Positions 1-11,051 are shown, counted from the stretch's first letter. The stretch is DNA of 64,000 nucleotides from JAEUJM01 sp964635055 (GCA_964635055.1 CAZWMT010000005.1:1-64000); one strand, 5' to 3'. Notes: a model not told the origin generated them from the letters alone. Made by a program: numbers and translations.

Positions 1-245
1 ACGAGAGGACCGGGACGGACGCAGCTCTCGTGTGCCAGTTGTCCTGCCAAGGGCATGGCTGGTTAGCGACCTGCGGAAGGGATAAGCGCTGAAAGCATCT
101 AAGTGCGAAGCCCGTTCCTAGATGAGATTCCCCACTGGGTTAACCAGGTAAGGCCCGTGACCAGACGATCACGTTGATAGGCCGGAGGTGTACGCACAGC
201 AATGTGTTCAGCCGACCGGTACTAATCGGCCGAGGGCTTGGATTT
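1..245 (+). rRNA. 23S ribosomal RNA, 3' end (partial)
   Basis: The window opens inside the last domain of 23S rRNA. The universally conserved stretch around 1-30 (the acgagaggaccgggacgga segment near the sarcin-ricin end of the gene) and the closing segment ggtactaatcggccgagggc at about 219-238 are both recognisable. No reading frame is coherent here. The exact 3' end is estimated by eye. The 5S gene follows after about 85 bases, the usual rrn order. Confidence 0.95.
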
Positions 246-330
246 ACGATGATGTTCGTGCTCGCTATGGAGTTCTGCAAGAGGCAGAGCGCCGCCGATT
301 CAGGCGTGCCGCTCGCCCTTGACAACAGGT

Positions 331-447
<117 letters not shown>

Positions 448-453
448 TTCTCA

Positions 454-485
454 GAAGAAGGCCCCGCCTCGGCGGGGTCTTCTTC
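454..485 (+). terminator. rrn operon terminator hairpin
   Basis: Fifteen bases gaagaaggccccgcc at 454-468 pair with ggcggggtcttcttc at 471-485, with one G-U pair and a two-base gap. The U-rich 3' arm and the position directly after 5S indicate an intrinsic terminator. Confidence 0.85.
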
Positions 486-538
486 GCGTTCGGGCGCCGG
501 TCGCCGGGCGGCGCGGGTGGGACGGTACGCTGCCGCCC

Positions 539-1756
539 ATGCCCGGGCCTTCCGATCCCTCCTCGCGCGCCAAGGGGCGGCCCGGCAGCGGGTCTCGATC
601 CGCCTCATCGAAGGCACCTTCGACGTCGAAAGGACCCTCGAAACGGTCAGGGGGGACGCCGAGGTCCGGTGGGCCCAGCACGCGTGCCGGTGGGACCTCG
701 TCGGGAGCGGGCCGCGGGCCCAAGCGTCCGGGAGGCCCGTCCGCGAAGCGGGCCGCGGCCACGTCCGGCGGCCCGGGGCGGCCCGGGGCGAAGCGCCCCA
801 GCCCTTCTCGAGGCACGGGCGGCGGTCCCAAGCGATCGTCGGCCCGCGACGACCACGAGGGTGTCAACGAGGTGCACGTCAAGGGATGGGGGAGCCTGGC
901 CCGCAAGGGCGCCGCTCGGATCGCGCCCCGCGAGGGCGTGGGCGACAGTGCCTCGGCCGAGTGGCGCAAGGCGGTGCAGGATGCCCGGGACCGTGGCCTG
1001 GGGCGCGACTACACACCTGAGGAGTGGGTGCAGGTCGACGAGGTGCGCTCGGAGGCGAGTGGCGCGGTGCGCAGGGGGCAGAAGGGCCGGCGCACGTCCC
1101 CTGGCGATGCATCGGGGGCTGCCGCGGCGCCGATCAGCGACCAGCGGGGGGACCTGGCCAAGTCGGTGGGGGCCAAACAGGCCGAGAAGCTCGACAAGGT
1201 GCTGCGCGACGCGGCCAAGGCGTTCGAGCGCGAGCGCTACGGCGACGCCCGTCGGATGCTCGTGCCGGTCACCGAGCGGGCCCCCTCGTTCGCTCCCGCG
1301 AGGGAGTTGCTCGGACTTGCCTATTACCGGCTGGGGCGATGGAAGCAGGCCGCCCGCGAGCTCGAGACGTTCCGCGATCTCACCCAGTCCACCGAACAGC
1401 ACCCGGTGCTGGCCGACTGCTACCGGGCCATGTCGAAGTGGCGGCAGGTGGACGAGTTGTGGTCCGAGCTCCGCGAGGCATCGCCGAGCGCCGAGCTCGT
1501 CACCGAGGGGCGCATCGTGACCGCCGGCGCGCTGGCCGATCGGGGACAACTCCGTCAGGCCATCGCTCTGCTCGGGGACAAAGGATGGGTGCTGCCGAAG
1601 AGCCCACGGGAGCACCACCTCCGTCGGGCCTACGCGTTGGCCGACCTGTACGAGCGCGCCGGTGACGTCCCCCATGCCCGGGATCTGTTCGGCCGCGTCC
1701 AGCGGGCGGACCCCGACTTCGGCGACGTGGCCGACCGGCTGCGCTCGCTCCGCTAG
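539..1756 (+). CDS. tetratricopeptide-repeat protein with basic low-complexity N-terminus
   Basis: A protein of 405 residues if translation begins at ATG 539; upstream in-frame codons lie in the 5S gene and terminator, so this is the first credible start. Residues 1 to about 105 are a low-complexity tail of Ser, Gly, Arg, Lys and Pro with strong positive charge, likely disordered and perhaps nucleic-acid binding. From about 215 to the end there are helical repeats of TPR character (alternating small and aromatic residues, for example LLGLAYYRLGRWKQAARELE), suggesting a protein-protein scaffold. No catalytic motif is visible. The stop codon TAG lies inside the CTAG that begins the inverted-repeat element downstream. 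Its partner and role cannot be read from the sequence. Confidence 0.75.
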   Translation: MPGPSDPSSRAKGRPGSGSRSASSKAPSTSKGPSKRSGGTPRSGGPSTRAGGTSSGAGRGPKRPGGPSAKRAAATSGGPGRPGAKRPSPSRGTGGGPKRSSARDDHEGVNEVHVKGWGSLARKGAARIAPREGVGDSASAEWRKAVQDARDRGLGRDYTPEEWVQVDEVRSEASGAVRRGQKGRRTSPGDASGAAAAPISDQRGDLAKSVGAKQAEKLDKVLRDAAKAFERERYGDARRMLVPVTERAPSFAPARELLGLAYYRLGRWKQAARELETFRDLTQSTEQHPVLADCYRAMSKWRQVDELWSELREASPSAELVTEGRIVTAGALADRGQLRQAIALLGDKGWVLPKSPREHHLRRAYALADLYERAGDVPHARDLFGRVQRADPDFGDVADRLRSLR

Positions 1757-1920
1757 TGCCCCGTCAGGCAACGTTTGCCCTGTTGTCGGCGAGTCGGGGG
1801 CGTCGCTCGCAAGGCGCGCTGAGGAGTCCCACTCTTCTGCGTTCGGCGACGAGGCGGAACGCAGCGAGCGGCGTCATCCGGCCGTCGAGAACACGCATAG
1901 GTTGTCTGACGGGGCACTAG
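1753..1920. repeat. 168-base inverted-repeat element, MITE-like
   Basis: Bases 1753-1772 (ctagtgccccgtcaggcaac) are the reverse complement of 1901-1920 with one mismatch in 20. The outermost four bases on both sides are CTAG, which could be a target duplication around 16-base terminal repeats. Inside, ctgcgttc (about 1838) pairs with gaacgcag about 12 bases later, and gcgtcgctcgc near 1810 partly pairs with gcgagcggcgtc near 1865, so most of the element can fold on itself. It encodes nothing convincing. It supplies the TAG stop of the upstream TPR gene. Bases 1921-2070, up to the next gene, hold nothing I recognise. Confidence 0.6.
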
Positions 1921-2070
1921 CCCGAGTCGGGCTCGCTCCGGCCGGCGGCGAGGCCCGACGCTCAGGGCCCATCAGATCACCGGCGGCCGGGGCTGGCGCA
2001 CCGGCCGGATGATCACCGTCGGCCCGGTGCCCGCGTGGTGGCCCGCGCCCGAGCGCTCCGAGCGCGCCCA

Positions 2071-2445
2071 TCAGGCGGTGACGCCCTGCTGCGCGGCCGC
2101 CTCGAACTGCTGGGTGGCGCGGGTGAGCGCCCGCTCGATCGCCGTGCGGCACCGCTTGGCATGGCGGGCGCTCAGCACGGTGTCGGCCACCACTTCGGTG
2201 CGGCTCTGGACCGAGCCGCCCGACTGGAAGAACCGGCGCCGCACCCGGCCCACCACGACGACCTCGTCGCCGGCGCCGAACGCGCACGCGGTGGCCGGGG
2301 CGTCGTGCCACACGACCGGCACCGACTCGGCCCGTTGGCCGTCGTGGCGGACGGTGACCTCGTAGGCGACCAGCTGGTCGCCCGAGGGCAGCTCGCGGGG
2401 CTCGGGCGCACGGGTGAGGCGGCCTCGCAGCATGGTGACGTTCAT
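2071..2445 (-). CDS. ssb: single-stranded DNA-binding protein, short form
   Basis: A 124-residue protein of the SSB OB-fold type. It begins MNVTMLRGRL, followed by beta-rich segments such as ELPSGDQLVAYEVTVRHDG and DEVVVVGRVRRRFF that fit the barrel strands. The start at 2445 is chosen because aggag stands about eight bases upstream. The C-terminus ends in AAQQGVTA and lacks the acidic tip by which housekeeping SSB recruits partners, so this is probably an accessory SSB paralogue and not the main replication SSB. It is divergent from the aldolase gene across a 235-base gap in which I see no clear operator. Confidence 0.75.
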   Translation of the reverse strand: MNVTMLRGRLTRAPEPRELPSGDQLVAYEVTVRHDGQRAESVPVVWHDAPATACAFGAGDEVVVVGRVRRRFFQSGGSVQSRTEVVADTVLSARHAKRCRTAIERALTRATQQFEAAAQQGVTA

Positions 2446-2680
2446 CGTCGGCTCCTGTCGCTTCCTTGTCGCGGGGGCGCGTCCCGGTCGGGACGCACCG
2501 AGGTCGAGGGGAAGTGACCGGCGTGGTGCGTGACCGACACTACCGACCCCCTCTGACAACGAACCCGGAAGTGACCATCGCCTCTGGCCGGGTGGGCCCG
2601 CGCTGGGCGAGGGTCAATGTGAACGCGGGTGCGGGCGCGAATAGCCTTGCCCCGACAGACGACGAGGAGCGCATCGAACG

Positions 2681-3736
<1,056 letters not shown>

Positions 3737-3834
3737 TCGCAGCCGACTGGGTACACCGAACGGTCGTCAGCTACCCGTAGCCTGGAGTTCACGAACCAGG
3801 CACGGGGGCGCACGGCCCCACCAAGGGAGCACGG

Positions 3835-5708
3835 GTGGCAGACACCGCTGAGCACGTCCACGAGCACGTCGAACTCGACCGCGTCATCATCCGCTTCGCC
3901 GGCGACTCCGGCGACGGCATGCAGCTCACCGGCGACCGCTTCACCAGCGCCAGCGCGCTGTTCGGCAACGACCTGGCGACGCTGCCCGAGTTCCCCGCGG
4001 AGATCCGCGCCCCTGCTGGCACCCTGGCCGGGGTCTCGGCGTTCCAGGTGCACATCTCCGACCACGAGATCACCACGCCGGGCGACGCGCCCAGCGTGCT
4101 GGTGGCCATGAACCCGGCCGCGCTCCGCAGCGAGCTCCACACGCTCGAGCCGGGCGGCACGATCATCGTCAACACCGACGCCTTCGAGGCCCGCAACCTG
4201 GCCAAGGCCGGCTACGACGTCGATCCCCTCACCGACGACAGCCTCAAGGGCTACAACGTCTACGAGGTCCCGATGACCACGCTGACGAAGCAGGCGTGCG
4301 CCGACCTCGACGTGAAGCCTCGCGACGCCGAGCGCTCCAAGAACTTCTTCGCCCTCGGCGTGATCTCGTGGATGTACACCCGTCCGATGGAGCCCACGCT
4401 CGACTGGATCACCACCAAGTTCGGGTCGAAGCCGACGGTGGCCGCGGCCAACGCCGCGGCGTTCAAGGCCGGTCACGCGTTCGGCGAGACCGCGGAGCTG
4501 TTCGGCAGCAGCTACCAGATCAAGCCAGCCCAGCTCGAGCCGGGCACCTACACCAGCATCACGGGCAACACCGCCCTGGCCTGGGGCCTGATCGCGGCCA
4601 GCCGCCAGGCCGAGCTGCCACTGTTCCTCGGGTCGTATCCCATCACGCCGGCGTCGGACATCCTCCACGAGCTGTCCAAGCACAAGAACTTCGGCATCCG
4701 CACCCTGCAGGCCGAGGACGAGATCGCCGGCATCGGCGCCGCGCTGGGGGCGTCGTTCGGCGGCCACCTGGCCTGCACCACCACGAGCGGCCCGGGCATG
4801 GCCCTCAAGGCCGAGACGATGGGCCTGGCCGTCAGCCTCGAGCTGCCGTTGCTCATCATCAACATCCAGCGGGGCGGCCCCTCCACGGGCCTGCCCACCA
4901 AGACCGAGGCCGCCGACCTCTTGATGGCCATGTACGGCCGCCACGGCGAGTCGCCCCTACCGATCGTGTCGGCCAAGAGCCCGGCCGACTGCTTCTTCGC
5001 GGCGATCGAGGCCGCCCGCATCGCCCTGAAGTACCGCACCCCGGTGATCCTGCTGTCCGACGGGTACCTGGCCAACAGCTCCGAGCCGTGGCGCCTGCCC
5101 GACGTCGAGGCCCTGCCCGACCTGCGCACCGAGTTCGCCACGCAGCCGAACCACGTCGACGACGACGGCAACCCCGAGTTCTGGCCGTACCTGCGCGACC
5201 CCGACACCCTCGCGCGTGCGTGGGCCGTCCCCGGCACGCCGGGCCTCATGCACCGCATCGGCGGCATCGAGAAGCAGGACGGCACCGGCAACATCTCGTA
5301 CGACCCGGCCAACCACGAGCGCATGGTCGAGTTGCGGGCGGCGAAGGTGGCGGGCATCGCCGCCGACATCCCCGACGCCGTCGTCGAGGGCGACGTGGAC
5401 GACGCCGACCTGCTCGTCCTCGGCTGGGGCTCCACCTGGGGTGCCATCGACGGTGCGGTCAACCGGGCCCGGGTCGCTGGGCTCAAGGTGGCCAGCGCCC
5501 ACCTGACCCACCTCAACCCGTTCCCGGCCAACTTGGGCGACGTGGTCCGCCGCTATCCCCGGGTGCTCGTCCCCGAGATGAACCTGGGCCAGCTGTCGCT
5601 GCTCATCCGTGGCCAGTTCCTGGTCGACGCCCGCTCGGTCACCAAGGTGCGGGGCGAGCCCTTCACCGCCGGGGAGCTGGAACGGGCCATTCGAGAGGAG
5701 ATCGGTCG

Positions 5709-5712
<4 letters not shown>
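3835..5712 (+). CDS. korA: 2-oxoacid:ferredoxin oxidoreductase, fused gamma/alpha subunit (KorA)
   Basis: A 625-residue subunit of the two-subunit 2-oxoglutarate (or related 2-oxoacid):ferredoxin oxidoreductase, which oxidatively decarboxylates a 2-oxoacid with CoA and ferredoxin. Residues 15-200 form the gamma domain (IIRFAGDSGDGMQLTGDRF). From about 225 comes the alpha domain, with LGSYPITPASDI and the conserved SGPGMALKAE and RGGPSTGLPTKTEA segments. GTG 3835 follows aagggag. Its stop overlaps the korB ATG by four bases, so the subunits are probably translationally coupled. Actinobacteria use such KorAB either with or in place of the 2-oxoglutarate dehydrogenase complex. Substrate assignment is from family, not from a motif I can test. 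Confidence 0.9.
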
Positions 5713-6725
<1,013 letters not shown>

Positions 6726-6743
6726 CCGGCGCCGCGCCGCGCC

Positions 6744-6841
6744 CCTGGAAATCCTCGTCGGCGACCGCAAAACCCGAGGCAATAGGGTGCGCATACCGCG
6801 CGCCATTGCCTCAGGTTCGACGACGTGCGGGAACCTCCAGG
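6744..6841. terminator. 98-base imperfect palindrome between convergent genes, probable bidirectional terminator
   Basis: The core is a 13-base stem, aacccgaggcaat at 6771-6783 pairing with attgcctcaggtt at 6805-6817 with one G-U pair. Its loop can form a further seven-pair helix (ggtgcgc with gcgcgcc). Outer arms extend the symmetry to cctgga at 6744-6749 and tccagg at 6836-6841. There is no clear T run, but it sits exactly between the stops of korB (plus strand) and the DUF1015 gene (minus strand). It could also be a REP-like element. Confidence 0.5.
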
Positions 6842-6877
6842 CATGCGAACCGTCGCAGGCGCTGCCAGGCCGCCGCC

Positions 6878-8131
6878 TCAGTCCAGTGAGCGGAAGACCA
6901 TCCCGGTCTTGGGCTTTGGGTGGAAGAACGTGGTCTTGGGGGGCATGCGCTCGCCGCCGTGGGCGATCCGGGTGATCTGGTCGACCGTCGCGGGGCGCAG
7001 CAGCACGCCGGCCTGGGCCCGGCCCGAGGTGACGGCGTCGACGACGTTGCCGACACCGTGCTGGTAGGTCAGATCGTGCTCGGGGAGGCCGGCGAGGGCG
7101 ACGTCGAGGCGGCTGGAGTCGAGGTCGCGGGCGTCGGCCATGGCCTCGGGACGGGGGCGCAACAGCCAGCGACCCGCCGACGTCACCAGGCAGAGGGCGC
7201 CGGCGTCGACCATGCGGACCGGCAGGGTGGCGTCATCACCTGCGGGCGTCTCGAAGACGTCGAAGCACGGCGACAGCGCCGCAGGCAGATCGACCCCGTC
7301 GGGCAGGCCCGCGATCAAGCGGTGGATGGGCAGGACGGTCAGCTGCTCCTCGGCCAGCTCGACCACGTAGGCCAGGGTGGCGTCGTACCCGCCGCCGGCC
7401 TCCGGATAGCTGCCGTCGACCTCGCGACGCTCGTCGCGGTAGGCCAGCGACGTCTCGAAGCGGTGGTGACCGTCGGCGATCAGCACCGGAGCCGAGCCGA
7501 CCGCGTCGGAGATGGCCGCCAGCACACCGGCCTCGCGCACCTGCCAGAGGCGGTGATGGATGCCGTCGTCGTCGGTCCAGGCCCAGTCGGGCGGCGCGGT
7601 CCGCTCGCACAGCGTGGTGAGCCCGGCCACCGGTGACAGCCCCCAGATGGGGGAGAGGTTGGCGTGGGTGGCCCGCAGCAGGTCGAGCCGGTCGCTCTTG
7701 GCCTTGGGTGTGGTGTGCTCGTGGGGCAGGATGCCGCCCTCACCGGGCCGGCTGAGGGTGAGGGCCCCGATCACGCCTGTGGTCTGGTGGGCGACGCCGG
7801 ACTCGTCACGGAACCCCATCCGGTACACGTACATGCTCGGCTCGTCGTCGATCACCAGCACGCCCTCGTCGAGCCACTGCTGCCAGAGCGTGGCCGCGAC
7901 CTCGTAGGGGTCGACGCCGCCCTCTTCACGGGGGAGGTCGATGCGCACCGCGTTGTGGGGGTCGCGGGCCATCAGGGCGGCGCGGTCGTCCTCGCTGAGC
8001 ACGTCGTAGGGCGGCGCGGTGACCGCCTCGGGCCCGAACCGGTCGGGGTCGTAGCGGATGCCGAGGAACGGGCGGAAGCCGGGTCCGGCGCTGGTGTCGT
8101 CGGGGCCGTCGGCGGGTGGGGGGGCGGGCAT
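6878..8131 (-). CDS. DUF1015 family protein
   Basis: A 417-residue DUF1015 protein with characteristic segments near the N-terminus (GIRYDPDRFGPEAVTAPPYD), a central PHEHTTPKAKSDRLDLLRAT, the conserved IADGHHRFETSLAY, and a C-terminal LTYQHGVGNVVDAV. Some DUF1015 relatives have been described as serine kinases with a ParB-like fold. Whether this copy phosphorylates serine is unknown. A GTG codon directly precedes ATG 8131 and is an equally possible start; no strong ribosome site separates them. It is convergent with korB and divergent from the HAD phosphatase gene 53 bases away. Confidence 0.8.
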   Translation of the reverse strand: MPAPPPADGPDDTSAGPGFRPFLGIRYDPDRFGPEAVTAPPYDVLSEDDRAALMARDPHNAVRIDLPREEGGVDPYEVAATLWQQWLDEGVLVIDDEPSMYVYRMGFRDESGVAHQTTGVIGALTLSRPGEGGILPHEHTTPKAKSDRLDLLRATHANLSPIWGLSPVAGLTTLCERTAPPDWAWTDDDGIHHRLWQVREAGVLAAISDAVGSAPVLIADGHHRFETSLAYRDERREVDGSYPEAGGGYDATLAYVVELAEEQLTVLPIHRLIAGLPDGVDLPAALSPCFDVFETPAGDDATLPVRMVDAGALCLVTSAGRWLLRPRPEAMADARDLDSSRLDVALAGLPEHDLTYQHGVGNVVDAVTSGRAQAGVLLRPATVDQITRIAHGGERMPPKTTFFHPKPKTGMVFRSLD

Positions 8132-8184
8132 CACGGGAGGGGTGGGATGGGGGGCACGGGTCTCTTGCTAGCAGACTGTGCCCC

Positions 8185-8955
8185 ATGGCCTGGGTGCTCG
8201 ACCTCGACGGTGTGGTGTGGCTGGACGACCAGCCCCTGCCCGGTGCGGCCGAGGCCGTGACGCGGCTGCGGGCTGCGGGCGAACGGGTGCTGTTCGTCAC
8301 CAACAACTCGTCGGTGCGCATCGCCGACCAGGAGGCCAAGCTGGCCGAGCAGGGCATCCCCGCGATTGGCGACGTGGTCACCTCGGCGGTGGTGGCGGCC
8401 GGGCTCGTGGCACCGGGCGAGCGGGCCTTCATCTGCGCCGGACCAGGCGTGGAGGAGGCGGTGCTGGCGCGCGGGGCCCTCCCGGTGCGCGACGGCGACG
8501 CCGAGGTGGTGGTCGTGGGGTACCACCGCGACTTCGACTACGACGAGCTCGACCGCGCCTCGCGGGCGGTGCGGCGGGGAGCCCGACTGCTCGCGACCAA
8601 CGACGACGCGACGTACCCCACCCCGGAAGGACCCGTGCCCGGCGGCGGGGCCATCCTGGCCGCGGTGGCCACCGCCGCCGGCGTGGCCCCCCTGGTGGCG
8701 GGCAAGCCCTACCGGCCCATGGCCGACCACGTGCGCGCCCTGGTGGGGCCGTCCGGGGTGGCCGTCGGTGATCGCCCCGACACCGACGGCCGCTTCGCCC
8801 GGGCCCTCGGGTTCGAGTGGGTGCTCGTGCTCAGCGGCGTCACCCGGGCGGCCGACCTGCCGGTCGATCCGGCGCCCGACCGTGTCGAGCTCGACCTGGC
8901 CTCCGCGGTCGACGCGGCCCTCGCCGGCGAGCCATCGGGCACCATGGGGCGTTGA
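8185..8955 (+). CDS. HAD-superfamily (IIA, NagD-like) phosphatase
   Basis: A 256-residue HAD hydrolase of the NagD/PGP type with all four motifs in order: DLDGVVW with nucleophile Asp6 and acid/base Asp8, VTNNSS at 38-43, the lysine in GKPYRPM near 172, and GDRPDTDGRFA near 191. Such enzymes dephosphorylate small phosphorylated metabolites; the substrate here is unknown. ATG 8185 places the DxD motif right at the N-terminus, as in relatives. The gene ends 16 bases before the binding-protein gene. Confidence 0.85.
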   Translation: MAWVLDLDGVVWLDDQPLPGAAEAVTRLRAAGERVLFVTNNSSVRIADQEAKLAEQGIPAIGDVVTSAVVAAGLVAPGERAFICAGPGVEEAVLARGALPVRDGDAEVVVVGYHRDFDYDELDRASRAVRRGARLLATNDDATYPTPEGPVPGGGAILAAVATAAGVAPLVAGKPYRPMADHVRALVGPSGVAVGDRPDTDGRFARALGFEWVLVLSGVTRAADLPVDPAPDRVELDLASAVDAALAGEPSGTMGR

Positions 8956-8971
8956 TGACCGGACCCGCGCA

Positions 8972-10015
8972 GTGACCACGCCACTGCGGCGCGCCCTCGG
9001 TGGGGCCCTGGTGGCGCTGTTGGCCGTCGGCCTGGCCGGCGCGTGCGCCGGCGACCTGCCCGAGGCCGATCCTGCCGACGACGGTGGCGACGCCCTGGTG
9101 TGGACCGGTGAAGCGGTCGACCTCGACGGGGCCGAGCTGGCCATCGGGTCGAAGGAGCAGCCCGAGCAGGAGATCCTGGGGTGGATCGCGGTCGAGGCGG
9201 CGCGGGCCGCGGGCGCGTCGGTCCACCAGGAGGTGGGGGCCGGGGGCACGGCGGTGCTGCGACAGGCGCAGCTCTCGGGCCTCGTCGACGCCTACTGGGA
9301 GTACACCGGCACGGGCTGGACCAGGATCCTGCAGCAGAGCGACCCGGCCGGTACGCCGACCGAGCTCTACGAGGACGTGAGGGACCGAGACGCCGAGCTG
9401 AACCAGATCGACTGGCTGGCGCCGGCGCCCATGAACAGTGCCTACGCCATCGCCGCGACGCCGAGGACCATGGAGACCTGGGGGGTGCGCACGCTGGCCG
9501 ATCTGGCGGCCGCCTACGCCCGACAGGATCCCGACGGGCCCGACGAGGGCCGCGAGGCCGCCCCACCGGTGCTGTGCATCGACGAGGCCACGGGATTCGC
9601 CACCGACGCCGACGGCCTGCGCCAGTTCGAGCGGAGCTTCGGCGTGCAGGTGCCCGCCGACCAGCGCCCCGAGGTGGCCACCGACGACCTGTACGACCTG
9701 GTCGAGCAGGGGATGCTCTGCCCCTTCGGGCAGGTGCTGAACACCGACCCACGTCTGGCCGACGGCACGCTGCAGGTGCTGGAGGACCCGGGCACGTTCA
9801 CGATCTACAACCCGTCGATGACGATCCGCGATGATGTGTCGGTCGACGTCCCGGGCTACACCGACCTGATCGCGCAGCTCTCACCCCGGCTCACCGACGA
9901 GGCGATTCGCGACCTGCGGACGGCGGTCGAGCTCGACGGGCGATCGCCGCGTGAGGTGGCGCGTGGCTGGTTGGTGGACGAGGGCCTCGCCGAGGCCGGA
10001 CCCGGAGGATCCTGA
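8972..10015 (+). CDS. glycine betaine/choline-type ABC substrate-binding lipoprotein (orphan)
   Basis: A 347-residue extracytoplasmic binding protein of the OpuAC/ProX (quaternary ammonium) family. A hydrophobic signal segment ends in LAGAC with a candidate lipidation Cys25, although the lipobox is imperfect. The mature part begins with the usual IGSKEQPEQEILGWIAVEAARAAG and carries LVDAYWEYTGTGW near residue 110. The start is GTG 8972. No permease or ATPase gene is adjacent, so it either serves a transporter encoded elsewhere or acts as a solitary sensor or binder. Its stop TGA shares one base with the ATG of ppa. Confidence 0.75.
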   Translation: MTTPLRRALGGALVALLAVGLAGACAGDLPEADPADDGGDALVWTGEAVDLDGAELAIGSKEQPEQEILGWIAVEAARAAGASVHQEVGAGGTAVLRQAQLSGLVDAYWEYTGTGWTRILQQSDPAGTPTELYEDVRDRDAELNQIDWLAPAPMNSAYAIAATPRTMETWGVRTLADLAAAYARQDPDGPDEGREAAPPVLCIDEATGFATDADGLRQFERSFGVQVPADQRPEVATDDLYDLVEQGMLCPFGQVLNTDPRLADGTLQVLEDPGTFTIYNPSMTIRDDVSVDVPGYTDLIAQLSPRLTDEAIRDLRTAVELDGRSPREVARGWLVDEGLAEAGPGGS

Positions 10016-10506
10016 TGGACATCGAGGTGGTGATCGAGATCCCCCAGGGATCTCGCAACAAGTACGAGGCCGACCACGAGACCGGCGCGATCTGGCTCGA
10101 CCGTCATCTGTTCACCGCGGCGCGCTACCCCGTGGACTACGGGTTCTTCCCCCGCACCCTGAGCGAGGACGGCGATCCGCTCGACGCGCTGGTGCTTCTC
10201 GACGAGTCGACGTTCCCGGGTTGCCATGTGATGGGCCGCCCGCTCGGGGTGTTCTGGATGCGCGACGACGCGGGCCCCGACGCCAAGGTGCTGTGCGCGC
10301 CGGCGGGCGATCCTCGATGGGACGGCATCGCCGACCTCGACGATCTCCGGCCCGAATTGCTGGCCGAGATCTCGCAGTTCTTCGAGATCTACAAGGTGCT
10401 CGAGCCGAAGAAGTACGCCGAGGTCCGCGGCTGGGAAGGCCGGGCTGCAGCCGAGGCCGAGATCGCGTCGTCGCAGCAGCGCTACGCATCGCGGGCCACC
10501 CACTGA
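10015..10506 (+). CDS. ppa: inorganic pyrophosphatase (family I)
   Basis: A 163-residue soluble pyrophosphatase that hydrolyses PPi to phosphate, pulling biosynthetic reactions forward. Family I segments are plain: IEIPQGSRNKYEAD near residue 7, RYPVDYGFFPRTLSEDGDPLDALVLL spanning about 37-62 with the metal-binding Asp residues, and DAGPDAKVLCAP. The C-terminal helix has EISQFFEIYKVLEPKKY. Its ATG overlaps the stop of the preceding lipoprotein by one base, so the two are probably co-transcribed although functionally unrelated. Confidence 0.95.
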   Translation: MDIEVVIEIPQGSRNKYEADHETGAIWLDRHLFTAARYPVDYGFFPRTLSEDGDPLDALVLLDESTFPGCHVMGRPLGVFWMRDDAGPDAKVLCAPAGDPRWDGIADLDDLRPELLAEISQFFEIYKVLEPKKYAEVRGWEGRAAAEAEIASSQQRYASRATH

Positions 10507-10571
10507 CACGGCACGGCGGAGCCGACGTGCAAACTATTGCAAGCACTGGCGTGCGGCCCTAGGCTGCCCGC

Positions 10572-11051
10572 ATGGCACAGACCGATTTCCTGCAGAAGTA
10601 CATCGACGGGGTCGTCGAGTTCACCCAGCTCACGCAGCGACGCGCCGAGGCCATCGTCCGCGATGGCGTCAAGGCCGGTCAGGTGCGCCAGGAGCAGGCC
10701 CAGGACCGGGTCCAGGAGCTGCTCGAGGAGAGCCGCAAGCGCAGCGAGAAGCTGGCGGCACGCATCCGCGCCGAGGTGAAGGAGCAGGTGAAGAGCCTCG
10801 AGCTGGTCACCAAGTCCGAACTGGCCCGCCTCGAGCGCCAGATCGAGCGTCTCACCAAGGACGGCGCGGCCAAGAAGGTCCCCGCCAAGAAGGCCCCGGC
10901 GGCCAAGAAGGCGCCGGCCGCGAAGAAGGCGCCGGCCGCGAAGAAGGCGCCGGCCGCGAAGAAGGCGCCGGCGGCCAAGAAGGCCACCACGAAGAAGGCG
11001 GCGGCCAAGAAGTCCACCGCCAAGAAGGCCGCGCCGACCACGAGCGCCTGA
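10572..11051 (+). CDS. coiled-coil protein with Lys/Ala/Pro-repeat (histone H1/HBHA-like) tail
   Basis: A 159-residue protein. Residues 1 to about 95 are charged and predicted helical/coiled coil, resembling phasin or heparin-binding-hemagglutinin N-termini. Residues 98-159 are a basic tail of KKAPAA-type repeats ending in KKAAPTTSA. Such tails bind DNA (H1-like, PhaF-like) or polyanions at the surface (HBHA). No signal peptide is present, so a nucleoid or granule role seems likelier here. The tail is encoded by an 18-base tandem repeat. The stop TGA overlaps the CTG I propose as the tlyA start. Confidence 0.7.
   Translation: MAQTDFLQKYIDGVVEFTQLTQRRAEAIVRDGVKAGQVRQEQAQDRVQELLEESRKRSEKLAARIRAEVKEQVKSLELVTKSELARLERQIERLTKDGAAKKVPAKKAPAAKKAPAAKKAPAAKKAPAAKKAPAAKKATTKKAAAKKSTAKKAAPTTSA
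10887..10976 (+). repeat. five 18-base tandem repeats within the Lys/Ala-rich tail
   Basis: Five consecutive 18-base units starting aagaaggc encode KKAPAA. Units at 10905, 10923 and 10941 up to the last bases are identical, and the first and last units vary at third positions. A tract this regular is prone to copy-number change, so the tail length may differ between strains. Confidence 0.85.
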
